A stretch of 64,000 nucleotides of DNA, taken from contig NZ_JAJIRP010000001.1 in assembly GCF_025717555.1 (NCBI RefSeq), forward strand, positions 747,400-811,399. Direction: 5' to 3'. The notes beneath the pieces were generated by a model. That model was not told the DNA's origin. It saw only the letters and a program-made list of their open reading frames with translations, and did no database searches. Shown here in pieces: positions 26,237-34,309 of the stretch. The stretch is from Paucibacter sp. B2R-40 (lineage in GTDB: Bacteria > Pseudomonadota > Gammaproteobacteria > Burkholderiales > Burkholderiaceae_C). A program made the translations under genes and the position numbers. Position 1 is the stretch's first letter; each line of letters begins with the position of its first letter.

Positions 26237-27448
26237 ATGAGCTCAGTCTGGACCCAAGCGCGGCGCGCCGCGCGCATGAACCCCTCGATCATTCGAGAAA
26301 TCCTCAAGGTCACCGAAAAGCCCGGCATCTTGTCGATGGCCGGTGGCCTGCCCTCGGCGGACACTTTCCCGGTTGCCGAATTGAAGGCCGCCTGCGACAA
26401 GGTCTTGAGCGAGAACCCCAAAGAAGCGCTGCAATATGCGGCCAGCGAAGGCTTTGCGCCGCTGCGCGAATGGGTGGCGCAGCGGGTCACAAGCTTGGGC
26501 ATGCAGGTCGCGCCCGACCAAGTGCTGATCACCAGCGGCTCGCAGCAAGGCCTGGATTTGGTCGGCAAGATTCTGTGCGATGCAGGCGCACCGGTGGCCG
26601 TCGAGACCCCCACCTATCTGGGTGCGCTGCAGGCCTTCACGCCTTACGAGCCCATCTTCACCAGCCTGGACAGCGACGAGCAGGGCGTCGACCCGGCCGC
26701 CATTGCCCGGCTGCCGCACGATGCCCCCGGCACGCGCTTCGCCTATTTACTGCCCAATTATCAAAATCCGACCGGCCGGGTGATGAGCTTGGAGCGGCGC
26801 CAAGAAGCGGTTGCTGCGGCCAAGGCTGCTGGTGTGCCCATCGTTGAAGACAACCCCTACGGCGACCTTTGGTTTGACGAGCCGCCGCTGCCATCGCTGG
26901 CCTCGATGTGGCCCGAAGGTGTGATCTATCTGGGCTCCTTCAGCAAGGTCTTGACGCCGGGCTTTCGCCTGGGCTTCATGATCGCGCCGCCCGAGTTGTA
27001 TCCCAAGCTCTTGCAGGCCAAGCAAGCGGCCGACTTGCACACACCGGGCTTCAATCAGCGCGTTGTTTACGAGGTGGTGCGCAACGGTTTCCTGGACGAG
27101 CATGTGCCCAAGATCCGCGCCCGTTACAAGGCCAACCGCGACGCGATGGCCGAGGGGCTCAAACAACATCTGCCGCCGGGCTGCGAATGGCAAACGCCAA
27201 AGGGCGGCATGTTCTTCTGGATCCGCCTGCCCGAGGGCTTGAACGCGATGGACTTGCTGCCCAAGGCGGTTGACGCGGGCATCGCCTTTGTGCCCGGCGC
27301 GGCCTTCTATGCCCATACGCCGGACCCGCGCGCGATGCGTTTGTCCTTCGTGACCTTGACGCCGCCGCAGATCGAAGAGGGCGTTGCCATACTCGGTCGG
27401 GTCTTGCGGGCTGCACTGGATGATATCGGTGCCGAATCAGCGCCATGA
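26237..27448 (+). CDS. PLP-dependent aminotransferase (2-aminoadipate/LysN-like)
   Basis: 403 residues, fold type I. It shows GILSMAGGLPSADTFP, the helix GSQQGLDLVGK, NYQNPTGRVMS, DNPYGDLWFDE and the PLP lysine in GSFSKVLTPGFRLG. This subgroup includes LysN-type 2-aminoadipate and other broad-specificity transaminases, and is also the relative of the MocR C-terminal domain. ATG 26237 is the family start. The gene overlaps the following phzF-like gene by 4 bp (ATGA). Confidence 0.92.
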   Translation: MSSVWTQARRAARMNPSIIREILKVTEKPGILSMAGGLPSADTFPVAELKAACDKVLSENPKEALQYAASEGFAPLREWVAQRVTSLGMQVAPDQVLITSGSQQGLDLVGKILCDAGAPVAVETPTYLGALQAFTPYEPIFTSLDSDEQGVDPAAIARLPHDAPGTRFAYLLPNYQNPTGRVMSLERRQEAVAAAKAAGVPIVEDNPYGDLWFDEPPLPSLASMWPEGVIYLGSFSKVLTPGFRLGFMIAPPELYPKLLQAKQAADLHTPGFNQRVVYEVVRNGFLDEHVPKIRARYKANRDAMAEGLKQHLPPGCEWQTPKGGMFFWIRLPEGLNAMDLLPKAVDAGIAFVPGAAFYAHTPDPRAMRLSFVTLTPPQIEEGVAILGRVLRAALDDIGAESAP

Positions 27449-28302
27449 GTTTGCAGACCAGACGATTCGCGCAGGTTGATGTTTTTACCGCCATGCCCTT
27501 GTTGGGCAATCCCTTGGCGGTGGTGATAGACGCCGAGGGACTGAGTGACGCGGCGATGGCCAGCTTTGCCCGTTGGACCAATTTGTCGGAAACGACGTTT
27601 TTGTTGCCGCCGACCGACCCTCAAGCCGATTACCGCGTGCGTATCTTCACGCCCGGAGGCGAACTGCCCTTTGCCGGTCATCCGACGCTGGGTTCGGCGC
27701 ACTGCTGGCTGGCGGCTGGCGGTGTGCCACGCAACAAGGGCGAGTTGCTGCAGCAATGCGGTATCGGCCTGGTGCGCATCAAGCGCGTGGTTGAACGCAG
27801 CGGCAAGGAGCGACTCGCCTTTGCTGCACCGCCGCTGCGCCGAGGTGGCCCGGTGTCGGCCGCGCTGCATGAGCAGGTCTTGCGCTCGCTGCGTTTGGCC
27901 GCCGAAGAGGTGCTCGATGTGGTGTGGGTGGACAACGGCCCACCCTGGATCGCGGCCCGGCTGAAGAGCGCCGAGGCGGTCTTGGCCTTAACGCCAGACT
28001 TCAACGCCATGGCCGGCATCGAACTCGGCGTCATCGGCGCCTACCCGAGTGGCTCTAAACAGCAGTTCGAGGTGCGCGCCTTTGTGCCTGGCATGGGTGT
28101 GCCCGAGGATCCGGTCACAGGCAGCTTGAATGCCGGCCTGGCGCTGTGGATGCTGGAAGCCGGCTTGTGCAGCGACAACTATGTGGTGGCGCAGGGCAAG
28201 ATGCTGGGCCGCGCGGGCCGCATCCATGTTCAGCGCAGTGGTGCCGACGTCTGGATAGGCGGTGACGTAACGCCGATGGTCAACGGAGAAGTACGACTGT
28301 GA
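27445..28302 (+). CDS. PhzF family isomerase/epimerase-like protein
   Basis: 285 residues. It begins RFAQVDVFTAMPLLGNPLAVV and has the catalytic glutamate in NLSETTFLLPP, then VRIFTPGGELPFAGHPTLGSAH and the second-half VPEDPVTGSLNAGLA. PhzF proteins have a diaminopimelate-epimerase fold and catalyse proton transfers on small amino-acid-like compounds; most members have no known substrate. Four-base overlaps with both neighbours show tight coupling within the amino-acid cluster. Confidence 0.93.
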   Translation: MSLQTRRFAQVDVFTAMPLLGNPLAVVIDAEGLSDAAMASFARWTNLSETTFLLPPTDPQADYRVRIFTPGGELPFAGHPTLGSAHCWLAAGGVPRNKGELLQQCGIGLVRIKRVVERSGKERLAFAAPPLRRGGPVSAALHEQVLRSLRLAAEEVLDVVWVDNGPPWIAARLKSAEAVLALTPDFNAMAGIELGVIGAYPSGSKQQFEVRAFVPGMGVPEDPVTGSLNAGLALWMLEAGLCSDNYVVAQGKMLGRAGRIHVQRSGADVWIGGDVTPMVNGEVRL

Positions 28303-28949
28303 ATTTGGCGTTCGACCATCTGGTGATTGGCGCTGCCAGCTTGGCCGAGGGCGAAGCCTGGTGCGAGGCGACCTTGGGGGTGAGGCCTGTTGGCGGCGGC
28401 AAGCATGGCTTGATGGGGACGCATAACCGTTTGCTGAATATGAGTGGGCCGGCCTTCCCGCGCTGTTATCTGGAGATCATCGCCATCGATCCGGATGCCC
28501 CGCCGCCTGGGCGGGCGCGCTGGTTCGATCTCGATTCGCCGGCTTTGCAAGAGCGTTTGCGGGTCGAGGGGCCAGGGCTGATTCATTGGGTGGCCAGGGT
28601 TGACGGCGATCTGGACGCGCAACTGAATCATTGGCGTGAGCAGGGCGTTGATGCGGGCGAGGCGGTCGCGGCCTCGCGCATGACGCCGGCCGGCGAGCTG
28701 CGCTGGCGTATCGCTTTGCGGCGTGACGGCAAGCGGCTCTCGAAAGGTGCTTTGCCTTTGCTGATCGAGTGGGGCGAGGTGCATCCGGCAGATGGGCTAG
28801 CCGGCGCGACCGTGAACCTGTGCAAATTCGAGCTGAGCTTGCCGCAGCCGGCGCTGCTGGCGGGTTTGCTTGTCGAGACCGGAGAGGCGCATGTGCACGC
28901 TCAGCTGCAGACGCCATTGGGGCTTGTTTCGCTGCAATTGATGACTTAA
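28299..28949 (+). CDS. VOC superfamily glyoxalase-like domain protein
   Basis: 216 residues starting at GTG 28299, which overlaps the previous stop (GTGA). The N-terminal part FDHLVIGAASLAEGEAWCEATLG, then HGLMGTHNRLLNM and YLEIIAIDPDA match the glyoxalase-like (PF13468-type) vicinal oxygen chelate group. His in FDHL and Glu in YLEII are the expected metal ligands. No substrate is known; its place in the operon suggests a step in the same amino-acid-derived pathway. Confidence 0.88.
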   Translation: MNLAFDHLVIGAASLAEGEAWCEATLGVRPVGGGKHGLMGTHNRLLNMSGPAFPRCYLEIIAIDPDAPPPGRARWFDLDSPALQERLRVEGPGLIHWVARVDGDLDAQLNHWREQGVDAGEAVAASRMTPAGELRWRIALRRDGKRLSKGALPLLIEWGEVHPADGLAGATVNLCKFELSLPQPALLAGLLVETGEAHVHAQLQTPLGLVSLQLMT

Positions 28950-28962
28950 AGGTTGAACAACG

Positions 28963-29709
28963 ATGGCGCAAACCGAAGAGCTGTTTCGAGAGGACTCCAC
29001 CTTGCGCGAATGTGCAGCCAGACTGCTGCGCATCGATGAGCGCGGCCTGCTGCTGGATCGGACGGTGTTTTATCCCTTGGGTGGCGGGCAGGCTGGCGAT
29101 GCGGGCGAGCTGCTCTTGGCCGATGGCCGAGTGATCGCCATTGCCGACACCCGCAAGGGCAAGGGAGAGGGCGCTGAGGGCGAAATCTTGCACCTGCCGG
29201 CACCCGGTCAGGAAGCCTTGCTGGCCGGCCTGCAGGCGGTGCTTGCTGTGACGGCCCGCCTGGACTGGCAGCGCCGCCATGCCTTGATGCGCTTTCATTC
29301 GGCCACCCATCTGCTGTGCGCGCTGGTGCCGCATCCGGTTGATGGTTGCTCAATTACGCCGAGTTATGCGCGGCTGGACTTCCATATGACCGAGGCTTTG
29401 GGCAAGGAAGAGTTGACGGCGGGGCTGGCCCGCTTGGTCGCCGGTGCGCACACTGTCAGCCATAGCTGGATCAGCGAAGCCGAGCTGGATGCCAACCCGG
29501 GTCTGGTTCGCAGCATGAGTGTGCAGCCGCCGCGTGGCATGGGGCGGGTGCGGGTCTTGAACATCGAGGGCGTGGACCTGCAGCCTTGTGGCGGCACCCA
29601 TGTTGGCAATACCGCCGAAATCGGACCTGTCATTGTCACCAAGATTGAGAAGAAATCGGCCTCGACCCGCAGGGTCGTGCTGGGCTTTGCCCAGCCATGC
29701 GAAGCATGA
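28963..29709 (+). CDS. Alanyl-tRNA editing protein (AlaX-type)
   Basis: 248 residues of the free-standing AlaRS editing family that removes Ser or Gly from mischarged tRNA-Ala. The N-terminal barrel shows LLLDRTVFYPLGGGQAGD. The zinc ligands are HSATH (HxxxH, about residue 111) and CGGTH (CxxxH, about 207). In an amino-acid cluster it could also act on misacylation caused by the cluster's product. The last 16 codons lie inside the first unit of the 123-bp tandem array; the TGA is at 29707-29709, so the C-terminus may have been altered by that duplication. Confidence 0.93.
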   Translation: MAQTEELFREDSTLRECAARLLRIDERGLLLDRTVFYPLGGGQAGDAGELLLADGRVIAIADTRKGKGEGAEGEILHLPAPGQEALLAGLQAVLAVTARLDWQRRHALMRFHSATHLLCALVPHPVDGCSITPSYARLDFHMTEALGKEELTAGLARLVAGAHTVSHSWISEAELDANPGLVRSMSVQPPRGMGRVRVLNIEGVDLQPCGGTHVGNTAEIGPVIVTKIEKKSASTRRVVLGFAQPCEA

Positions 29710-30040
29710 AGGCCGGCTTCGTCGGGGAACACTCATTTCGGCTGAGCCGAAGTGGGTGGTCACCAGAATAGTCAAAAGGTTACCTCGACCCGCAGGGTCG
29801 TGCTGGGCTTTGCCCAGCCATGCGAAGCATGAAGGCCGGCTTCGTCGGGGAACACTCATTTCGGCTGAGCCGAAGTGGGTGGTCACCAGAATAGTCAAAA
29901 GGTTACCTCGACCCGCAGGGTCGTGCTGGGCTTTGCCCAGCCATGCGAAGCATGAAGGCCGGCTTCGTCGGGGAACACTCATTTCGGCTGAGCCGAAGTG
30001 GGTGGTCACCAGAGTAGTCAAAAGGTTACCTCGACCCGCG
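29661..30040. repeat. 123-bp tandem repeat, three copies plus a partial fourth
   Basis: Units start at 29661, 29784 and 29907, each exactly 123 bp, and a fourth begins at 30030 but diverges after about 10 bp. Copies are identical except one A/G change in the third. Each unit holds three small hairpins: GCTGGGC-TTT-GCCCAGC, CATGC-GAA-GCATG and TTCGGC-TGA-GCCGAA. The first unit starts inside the alaX coding end, and the unit's tail (GTCACCAGAATAGTC...) resembles the gene sequence just before the array. It looks like a recent tandem duplication. Confidence 0.97.
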
Positions 30041-30143
30041 TGGGCTGAGGCCGCGCACGTGGCGCCGGAAGGCGGCGCGTGGCTGCGGAGGGCTCAGTCG
30101 CAGGCTGAAGGCGTTTCGTTATTTACTAGCCACTCCTAACATC

Positions 30144-30773
30144 ATGAAAATTCTTGGTAAAGCCACGTCCATCAACGTCCGCAAGGTGCTCTGGACTTGC
30201 ACCGAACTTGGCCTCGACTTTGAGCGTGAGGATTGGGGCTCTGGCTTCCAGGCGACCGACGCGCCCGAGTTCCTGGCCTTGAACCCGAATGCGATGGTGC
30301 CGGTCTTGATCGACGGCGACTTTGTGTTGTGGGAGTCCAACAGCATTTGCCGTTACTTGGCGGCGCGCGAGCAGCGCCTTGATTTGCTGCCGTCGGCGCC
30401 GCGCGAGCGCGCCATCGTCGAGCAATGGATGGACTGGCAGGCCGGCGAATTCAATAACGCTTGGCGCTATGCCTTCATGAGCTTGGTGCGGCAAAGTCCG
30501 GCGCATCAGGATGCAGGGCTTTTGGCAGCCGGCGTCGCGAATTGGAATCGCCATGTCGAAATCCTGGCGCAGCGCCTGAGCCAGACCGGCGCCTACGTGG
30601 CGGGCGACAAATTCAGCCTGGCCGATGTGGTCTTGGGCCTGTCGGCGCAGCGCTGGTTGATGGCGCCCTTGGATGGGCATGGTCGCCCCGAGTTGCCGGC
30701 CATTGCCGACTACTGCGCTCGTTTGGCAGAGCGACCGGGTTTCTTGCAGCATGGCCGCAACGGCATGCCCTGA
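30144..30773 (+). CDS. Glutathione S-transferase family protein
   Basis: 209 residues. The N-terminal thioredoxin-like domain begins MKILGKATSINVRKVLW with the cis-proline and glutathione-binding segments AMVPVLIDGDFVLWESNSICRYLA. An all-helical C-terminal domain follows (AIVEQWMDWQAGEF, FSLADVVLGLSAQRW with the conserved N-capping Asp). The putative active serine is in TSINVRK. The cytoplasmic role is glutathione conjugation or peroxidase activity; the substrate is unknown. It begins just after the 123-bp repeat array. Confidence 0.93.
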   Translation: MKILGKATSINVRKVLWTCTELGLDFEREDWGSGFQATDAPEFLALNPNAMVPVLIDGDFVLWESNSICRYLAAREQRLDLLPSAPRERAIVEQWMDWQAGEFNNAWRYAFMSLVRQSPAHQDAGLLAAGVANWNRHVEILAQRLSQTGAYVAGDKFSLADVVLGLSAQRWLMAPLDGHGRPELPAIADYCARLAERPGFLQHGRNGMP

Positions 30774-30799
30774 ACCCGGCCGGACGATAGGCGCCTAAA

Positions 30800-31258
30800 T
30801 CACTCGTTACGGAAGTTGTCGTGGCAGGCCTTGCAGGTCTTGCCGGTATTGCCGACTGCTGCCTTCAGGGTGTCCAGATTGTTCGCCTTGGCGGCGGCCA
30901 CGAGCTTGACGGTCTCGGCCTGCAGCGCCTTGGCGCCTTCATCAAACTTGGCGCGCTCGGTCCAGACGCTGGCCTTGGGCGTGCCCTTGTCCGTGCCATG
31001 CGTGCCTTCCGGAAAGGCAGAGAAAGGCAGCGCAGCCAGAGCCGCCACGACCTCAGCGTTGGCTGTGGCTGCAGCGCCATCAAACGGGACCTTGCCCTGC
31101 GCCATCGCGGCAATGCGACCGAAATGGGTGCCCATCACCGTGAAGGCGGCCTTGCGATATTTGACGGCGTCTTCAGGTTTGGCGAACTGCGCGTGAGCGG
31201 GCAGGGCGGCGCAAAGGCCTGTCAGGCAGGTCACGGCGATCAGGATTGTTCTCTTCAT
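30800..31258 (-). CDS. Cytochrome c'
   Basis: 152 residues with a signal peptide (MKRTILIAVTCLTGL, ending AHA-QF near residue 24) and a four-helix-bundle pattern. The single haem-binding motif CKACH lies at the C-terminus (TGKTCKACHDNFR), the defining arrangement of class II cytochromes c. AFTVMGTHFGRIAAMAQGK is the conserved first helix. It is periplasmic and binds NO or O2-related ligands; its role is in electron transfer or NO protection. It is divergent from a cytochrome b561 gene, a frequent partner. Confidence 0.95.
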   Translation of the reverse strand: MKRTILIAVTCLTGLCAALPAHAQFAKPEDAVKYRKAAFTVMGTHFGRIAAMAQGKVPFDGAAATANAEVVAALAALPFSAFPEGTHGTDKGTPKASVWTERAKFDEGAKALQAETVKLVAAAKANNLDTLKAAVGNTGKTCKACHDNFRNE

Positions 31259-31400
31259 GCTGGCTTCCTTGGGTTGCTGTTTGGCGATGGGGTCTGGCCG
31301 GCAGGCTTGTGCCTATGGCCCGCTGCAGTGTAGACAGCATCCCTGATCTTTGCAGCCCGTGTTTCATGCGTTATCGTTGTCGGCAACAAACGGAGTGACT

Positions 31401-32087
31401 ATGCGCAATGAATTGCTCAGGCCGGTGCGAATCTGGGATTTGCCGACGCGTTTGTTTCATTGGGCTTTGGTGCTCTGTGTGCTGGGCTCGGTGATCAGTG
31501 CCAAGGTTGGCGGCAATGCCATGGTCTGGCATATGCGGCTGGGCTACGCGGTGCTGGCGCTGGTGGCTTTCCGGATTCTGTGGGGCGTGGTCGGCGGGCG
31601 CTGGTCGCGTTTCAGCAGCTTTGTCTATTCACCTGCGGCGCTGCTGCGCTACTTGCGCGGGCGCCCCAAGGATGATGATCATTTCGAGGTGGGCCACAAC
31701 CCGCTGGGCGCCTTTTCGGTGCTGGCCATGCTGGCTTGGCTGCTGGTGCAGGTGGGCTCCGGCCTCATCGCCGACGACGAAATTGCCAGCACCGGCCCGC
31801 TGATTCGCTTTGTATCGGGCGAGCTCAGTCTGGCCTGGACCTCGTATCACAAGAGCTACGGTCAGTGGGGTTTGTTCGTTTTGGTCGGCCTGCATGTGGC
31901 GGCGATCGCCTTTTACCGCTTGCGCCATCGCAACGATCTGATCGGGCCGATGTTCAGTGGCGACAAGCAATTGCCCACAGCCGTGCCGGCGGCGACCGAC
32001 AGTTTGGCGACGCGACTGTTCGCCCTGACTCTGCTGGGAGCCTGCATTGCGGCGGTCTATTTGCTGGTCAGCCTGGAAACGGTTTGA
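31401..32087 (+). CDS. Cytochrome b561-type diheme membrane protein
   Basis: 228 residues with four main membrane helices plus a C-terminal one. Haem-ligand histidines are in PTRLFHWALV, MRLGYAV (HMRLGY), and LVGLHVAAIAFYRL. The VRIWDLPTRLFHW start is typical of the prokaryotic b561/Ni-Fe hydrogenase b-type group. It probably passes electrons between quinol and the periplasmic cytochrome c' encoded divergently. The ATG at 31401 is preferred because the hydrophilic leader before helix 1 matches homologues. Confidence 0.92.
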   Translation: MRNELLRPVRIWDLPTRLFHWALVLCVLGSVISAKVGGNAMVWHMRLGYAVLALVAFRILWGVVGGRWSRFSSFVYSPAALLRYLRGRPKDDDHFEVGHNPLGAFSVLAMLAWLLVQVGSGLIADDEIASTGPLIRFVSGELSLAWTSYHKSYGQWGLFVLVGLHVAAIAFYRLRHRNDLIGPMFSGDKQLPTAVPAATDSLATRLFALTLLGACIAAVYLLVSLETV

Positions 32088-32132
32088 TGGAATTGGCATG
32101 AGTACACTGCAGCCTGCTGTCAACCTTGTTTC

Positions 32133-32624
32133 ATGAATAGCCCTGATATTTCACTCATCACGCCCGCTTCGGCCGACGATTGGGAATCGACCCGTCAGAT
32201 CCTGCGCGACTATGCCGCCAGCCTTGACATTGATTTGTGCTTTCAGGACTTCGAGGCCGAACTGCAATGTCTGCCGGGTCAATATGAAGCGCCCGGGGGC
32301 ATCATGCTCTTGGCGTTGGTGGACGGTCAGGTCGCAGGCTGCGGTGGCTTTCGGCCGCTGCTCGATGTGGATTACGCCAATGCCTGTGAAATGAAGCGCC
32401 TGTTTGTGCGGCCGGCATTTCGGCGCTTCGGTTTGGGGCGTTTGCTGGCGCAAGGCTTGATCGACGCGGCCACCCAGGCCGGCTACTCGGCCATGCTGTT
32501 GGATACGCTGGACGATATGGAATCGGCCCGCGGCTTGTACGAGAGTCTGGGTTTCGAGTCGGTGCCGCCCTACTACTTCAACCCAATTCCGGGCGCACAT
32601 TATTTGAAGGTCGATTTGGATTGA
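32133..32624 (+). CDS. GNAT family N-acetyltransferase
   Basis: 163 residues with the GNAT fold: a central GGFRPL strand, MKRLFVRPAFRRFGLGRLLAQGLI (the RxxGxG acetyl-CoA loop) and the late LYESLGFESVPPYYFNPI. The substrate (a small molecule or a protein N-terminus) cannot be told. It stands alone between b561 and the SMP-30 gene. Confidence 0.9.
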   Translation: MNSPDISLITPASADDWESTRQILRDYAASLDIDLCFQDFEAELQCLPGQYEAPGGIMLLALVDGQVAGCGGFRPLLDVDYANACEMKRLFVRPAFRRFGLGRLLAQGLIDAATQAGYSAMLLDTLDDMESARGLYESLGFESVPPYYFNPIPGAHYLKVDLD

Positions 32625-32710
32625 TTGCGGTTTGAGTTGAGTTACGTCGAGTTACGGCCTTAGCATCGCGGTTTGCGCACCTCATCGCGCCGCCAGATCA
32701 ATTTGCCAAG

Positions 32711-33625
32711 ATGAATGCTTCAGACTCAGCGCTCTACCAGATCGGGGCCGCCGGCCCGGCCGTTGCCGCCTTGGGCGAATCGCCGCTTTGGAGCGTCGCT
32801 GAGCAATGCCTTTTTTACGTCGATATTCCAAGGCGCCAGGTTTTGCGGCTGGATCCGGCCAGCGGCGAGTTGCGCCATTGGCAATTGGACAGCGAGCCTG
32901 GCTGCATTGCCTTGCTTGAGGGCGGCGGCTTGGCGGTGGCGCAGCGCAATGGCCTGTGGCGTCTGGACACGCAGACCGGCGAACACCATCAACTGGCGGC
33001 AGCTCCGTTTGACAGTGCAAAGCAGCGCTTCAATGACGGCAAGCCGGATGCGCAGGGCCGTTTCTGGATTGGCACCATTGATGACGCGCGCGCCCCTAAC
33101 GCTGGTCTGTATCGTTATGCCAACGGTGGCTTTGAATCCGTGGCCGGTGGCATCGTGACTTCCAACGGTGTGGCCTGGAGTCCGGATCAGCGCCGTATGT
33201 ATTGGTCCGACACCAAGGCGCATGAAATCTATGTCCTGGACTTTGACGCCGCAGCCGGCACGATTGCTGAGCGCCAGCTGTTCGCCAAGTTCGCCCCGCG
33301 TGCGGCCGGTGAGACCTTGGATCAATATGGTGGCCGCCCGGACGGCGCCGCCGTGGATGTCGAGGGTTGCTACTGGGTGGCGATGTTTGAAGGCCAGCGC
33401 CTGCTGAGGCTGTCGCCCGAGGGCCAGGTCTTGCGTGAGCTGCGCCTCCCGGTGCGCTGCCCGACCATGCCCACTTTTGGAGGTGCTAACCTGCGCACGC
33501 TCTACATCACCACCGCCAGCGAGGGCCGCTCAGTCGAGGAATTGGCGGCCCAGCCTCTGGCCGGCTGTGTGCTGGAAGTGCGCGTTGAGGTGGCCGGCTT
33601 GCCGGCCAATTCACTCAAACTCTGA
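32711..33625 (+). CDS. SMP-30/gluconolactonase/LRE family protein
   Basis: 304 residues predicted as a six-bladed propeller lactonase. The metal site glutamate is in ALGESPLWS, Asn/Asp ligands in RFNDGKPDAQGRFWIGT and SNGVAWSPDQRRMYWSDT, and Asp in GRPDGAAVDVEG. There is no signal peptide, so it is cytoplasmic. It probably hydrolyses a sugar lactone such as gluconolactone or a related aldonolactone. A weak hairpin (33669-33686) follows the stop. Confidence 0.92.
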   Translation: MNASDSALYQIGAAGPAVAALGESPLWSVAEQCLFYVDIPRRQVLRLDPASGELRHWQLDSEPGCIALLEGGGLAVAQRNGLWRLDTQTGEHHQLAAAPFDSAKQRFNDGKPDAQGRFWIGTIDDARAPNAGLYRYANGGFESVAGGIVTSNGVAWSPDQRRMYWSDTKAHEIYVLDFDAAAGTIAERQLFAKFAPRAAGETLDQYGGRPDGAAVDVEGCYWVAMFEGQRLLRLSPEGQVLRELRLPVRCPTMPTFGGANLRTLYITTASEGRSVEELAAQPLAGCVLEVRVEVAGLPANSLKL

Positions 33626-33691
33626 GCTCGGCCCGCCTTTCCCATGCCGGAAGTCACGGCGCCATCCTGAGCCTTTGCTGAGGCTCTTGTC

Positions 33692-33718
33692 GGAAACCTA
33701 CGGGTTTCCACATATAAT
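33692..33718 (+). promoter_or_regulatory. atp operon promoter with an inverted repeat upstream of -10
   Basis: A perfect -10 hexamer TATAAT lies at 33713-33718, 32 bp before atpI. A convincing -35 at 17 bp is not seen; TTGTCG lies 20 bp away. Just upstream is an inverted repeat GGAAACC-TACG-GGTTTCC (33692-33709), placed over the -35/spacer region, which may be an operator. Confidence 0.6.
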
Positions 33719-33750
33719 CATTGGGTTTTGCCGACATTCATCAGACGTTT

Positions 33751-34287
33751 ATGACCAGACCAGTGCGAGCGGAAAGATCCAAAGTCTCTCCGGCCGGCGC
33801 TGATTGGGATGAGCAAAAAGATGCGTGGGGCGATGTCAAAGAGGATGAGGCCGAGGAGTTGCCTTTCAAGACCCTGACGCAGGAACAAGCGCAGGCCTTG
33901 AGGCTGAAGCACCCGCCGATTTCGGTTTGGCGAATTGTCGGGATTCAGGTCTTGGTGGGTTTGGCGATTGCCTTGCTTGCTTATCTGTTGACTGGTGAAG
34001 GCAAAACAGCGTGGTCCGCTCTTTGGGGTGTGGCTGCGGTGGTTTTTCCCAATGCCTTGATGGCGTGGGGGATGACCGGGCTCTTCAGGGGAATGCCAGC
34101 TGCTGCAGTGCTGGGGTTTATGTTCTGGGAGCTGATCAAGATCATGACGGCTGTTGCCATTTTGGCGGTGGCAGCGGTTTGGGTGTCGGATTTGAATTGG
34201 CTGGCGATGCTGGCGGGTTTGGTCGGATGCTTGAAAGTTAATTGGATGGCTCTGCTTTGGCAGGGTCGGACGAGTCAAGTTAAGTAA
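33751..34287 (+). CDS. atpI: ATP synthase subunit I
   Basis: 178 residues. The acidic N-terminal cytoplasmic tail (DWDEQKDAWGDVKEDEAEE) is followed by four hydrophobic helices (RIVGIQVLVGLAIALLAYLL, ALWGVAAVVFPNALMAW, AAAVLGFMFWELIKI, LAMLAGLVGCL). It is the first gene of the atp operon, 22 bp before atpB. AtpI assists c-ring assembly and possibly Mg2+ uptake but is not part of the finished enzyme. ATG 33751 is chosen over a TTG ten codons upstream. Confidence 0.9.
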   Translation: MTRPVRAERSKVSPAGADWDEQKDAWGDVKEDEAEELPFKTLTQEQAQALRLKHPPISVWRIVGIQVLVGLAIALLAYLLTGEGKTAWSALWGVAAVVFPNALMAWGMTGLFRGMPAAAVLGFMFWELIKIMTAVAILAVAAVWVSDLNWLAMLAGLVGCLKVNWMALLWQGRTSQVK

Positions 34288-34309
34288 ATACGCAGGACGG
34301 AAACTAACG

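Noticed and set aside
29588-30139. Open frames running through the 123-bp repeats on both strands
   Set aside because: They stay open because the unit length is a multiple of three; there is no ribosome site and no family, and the plus-strand frame overlaps alaX in another frame.
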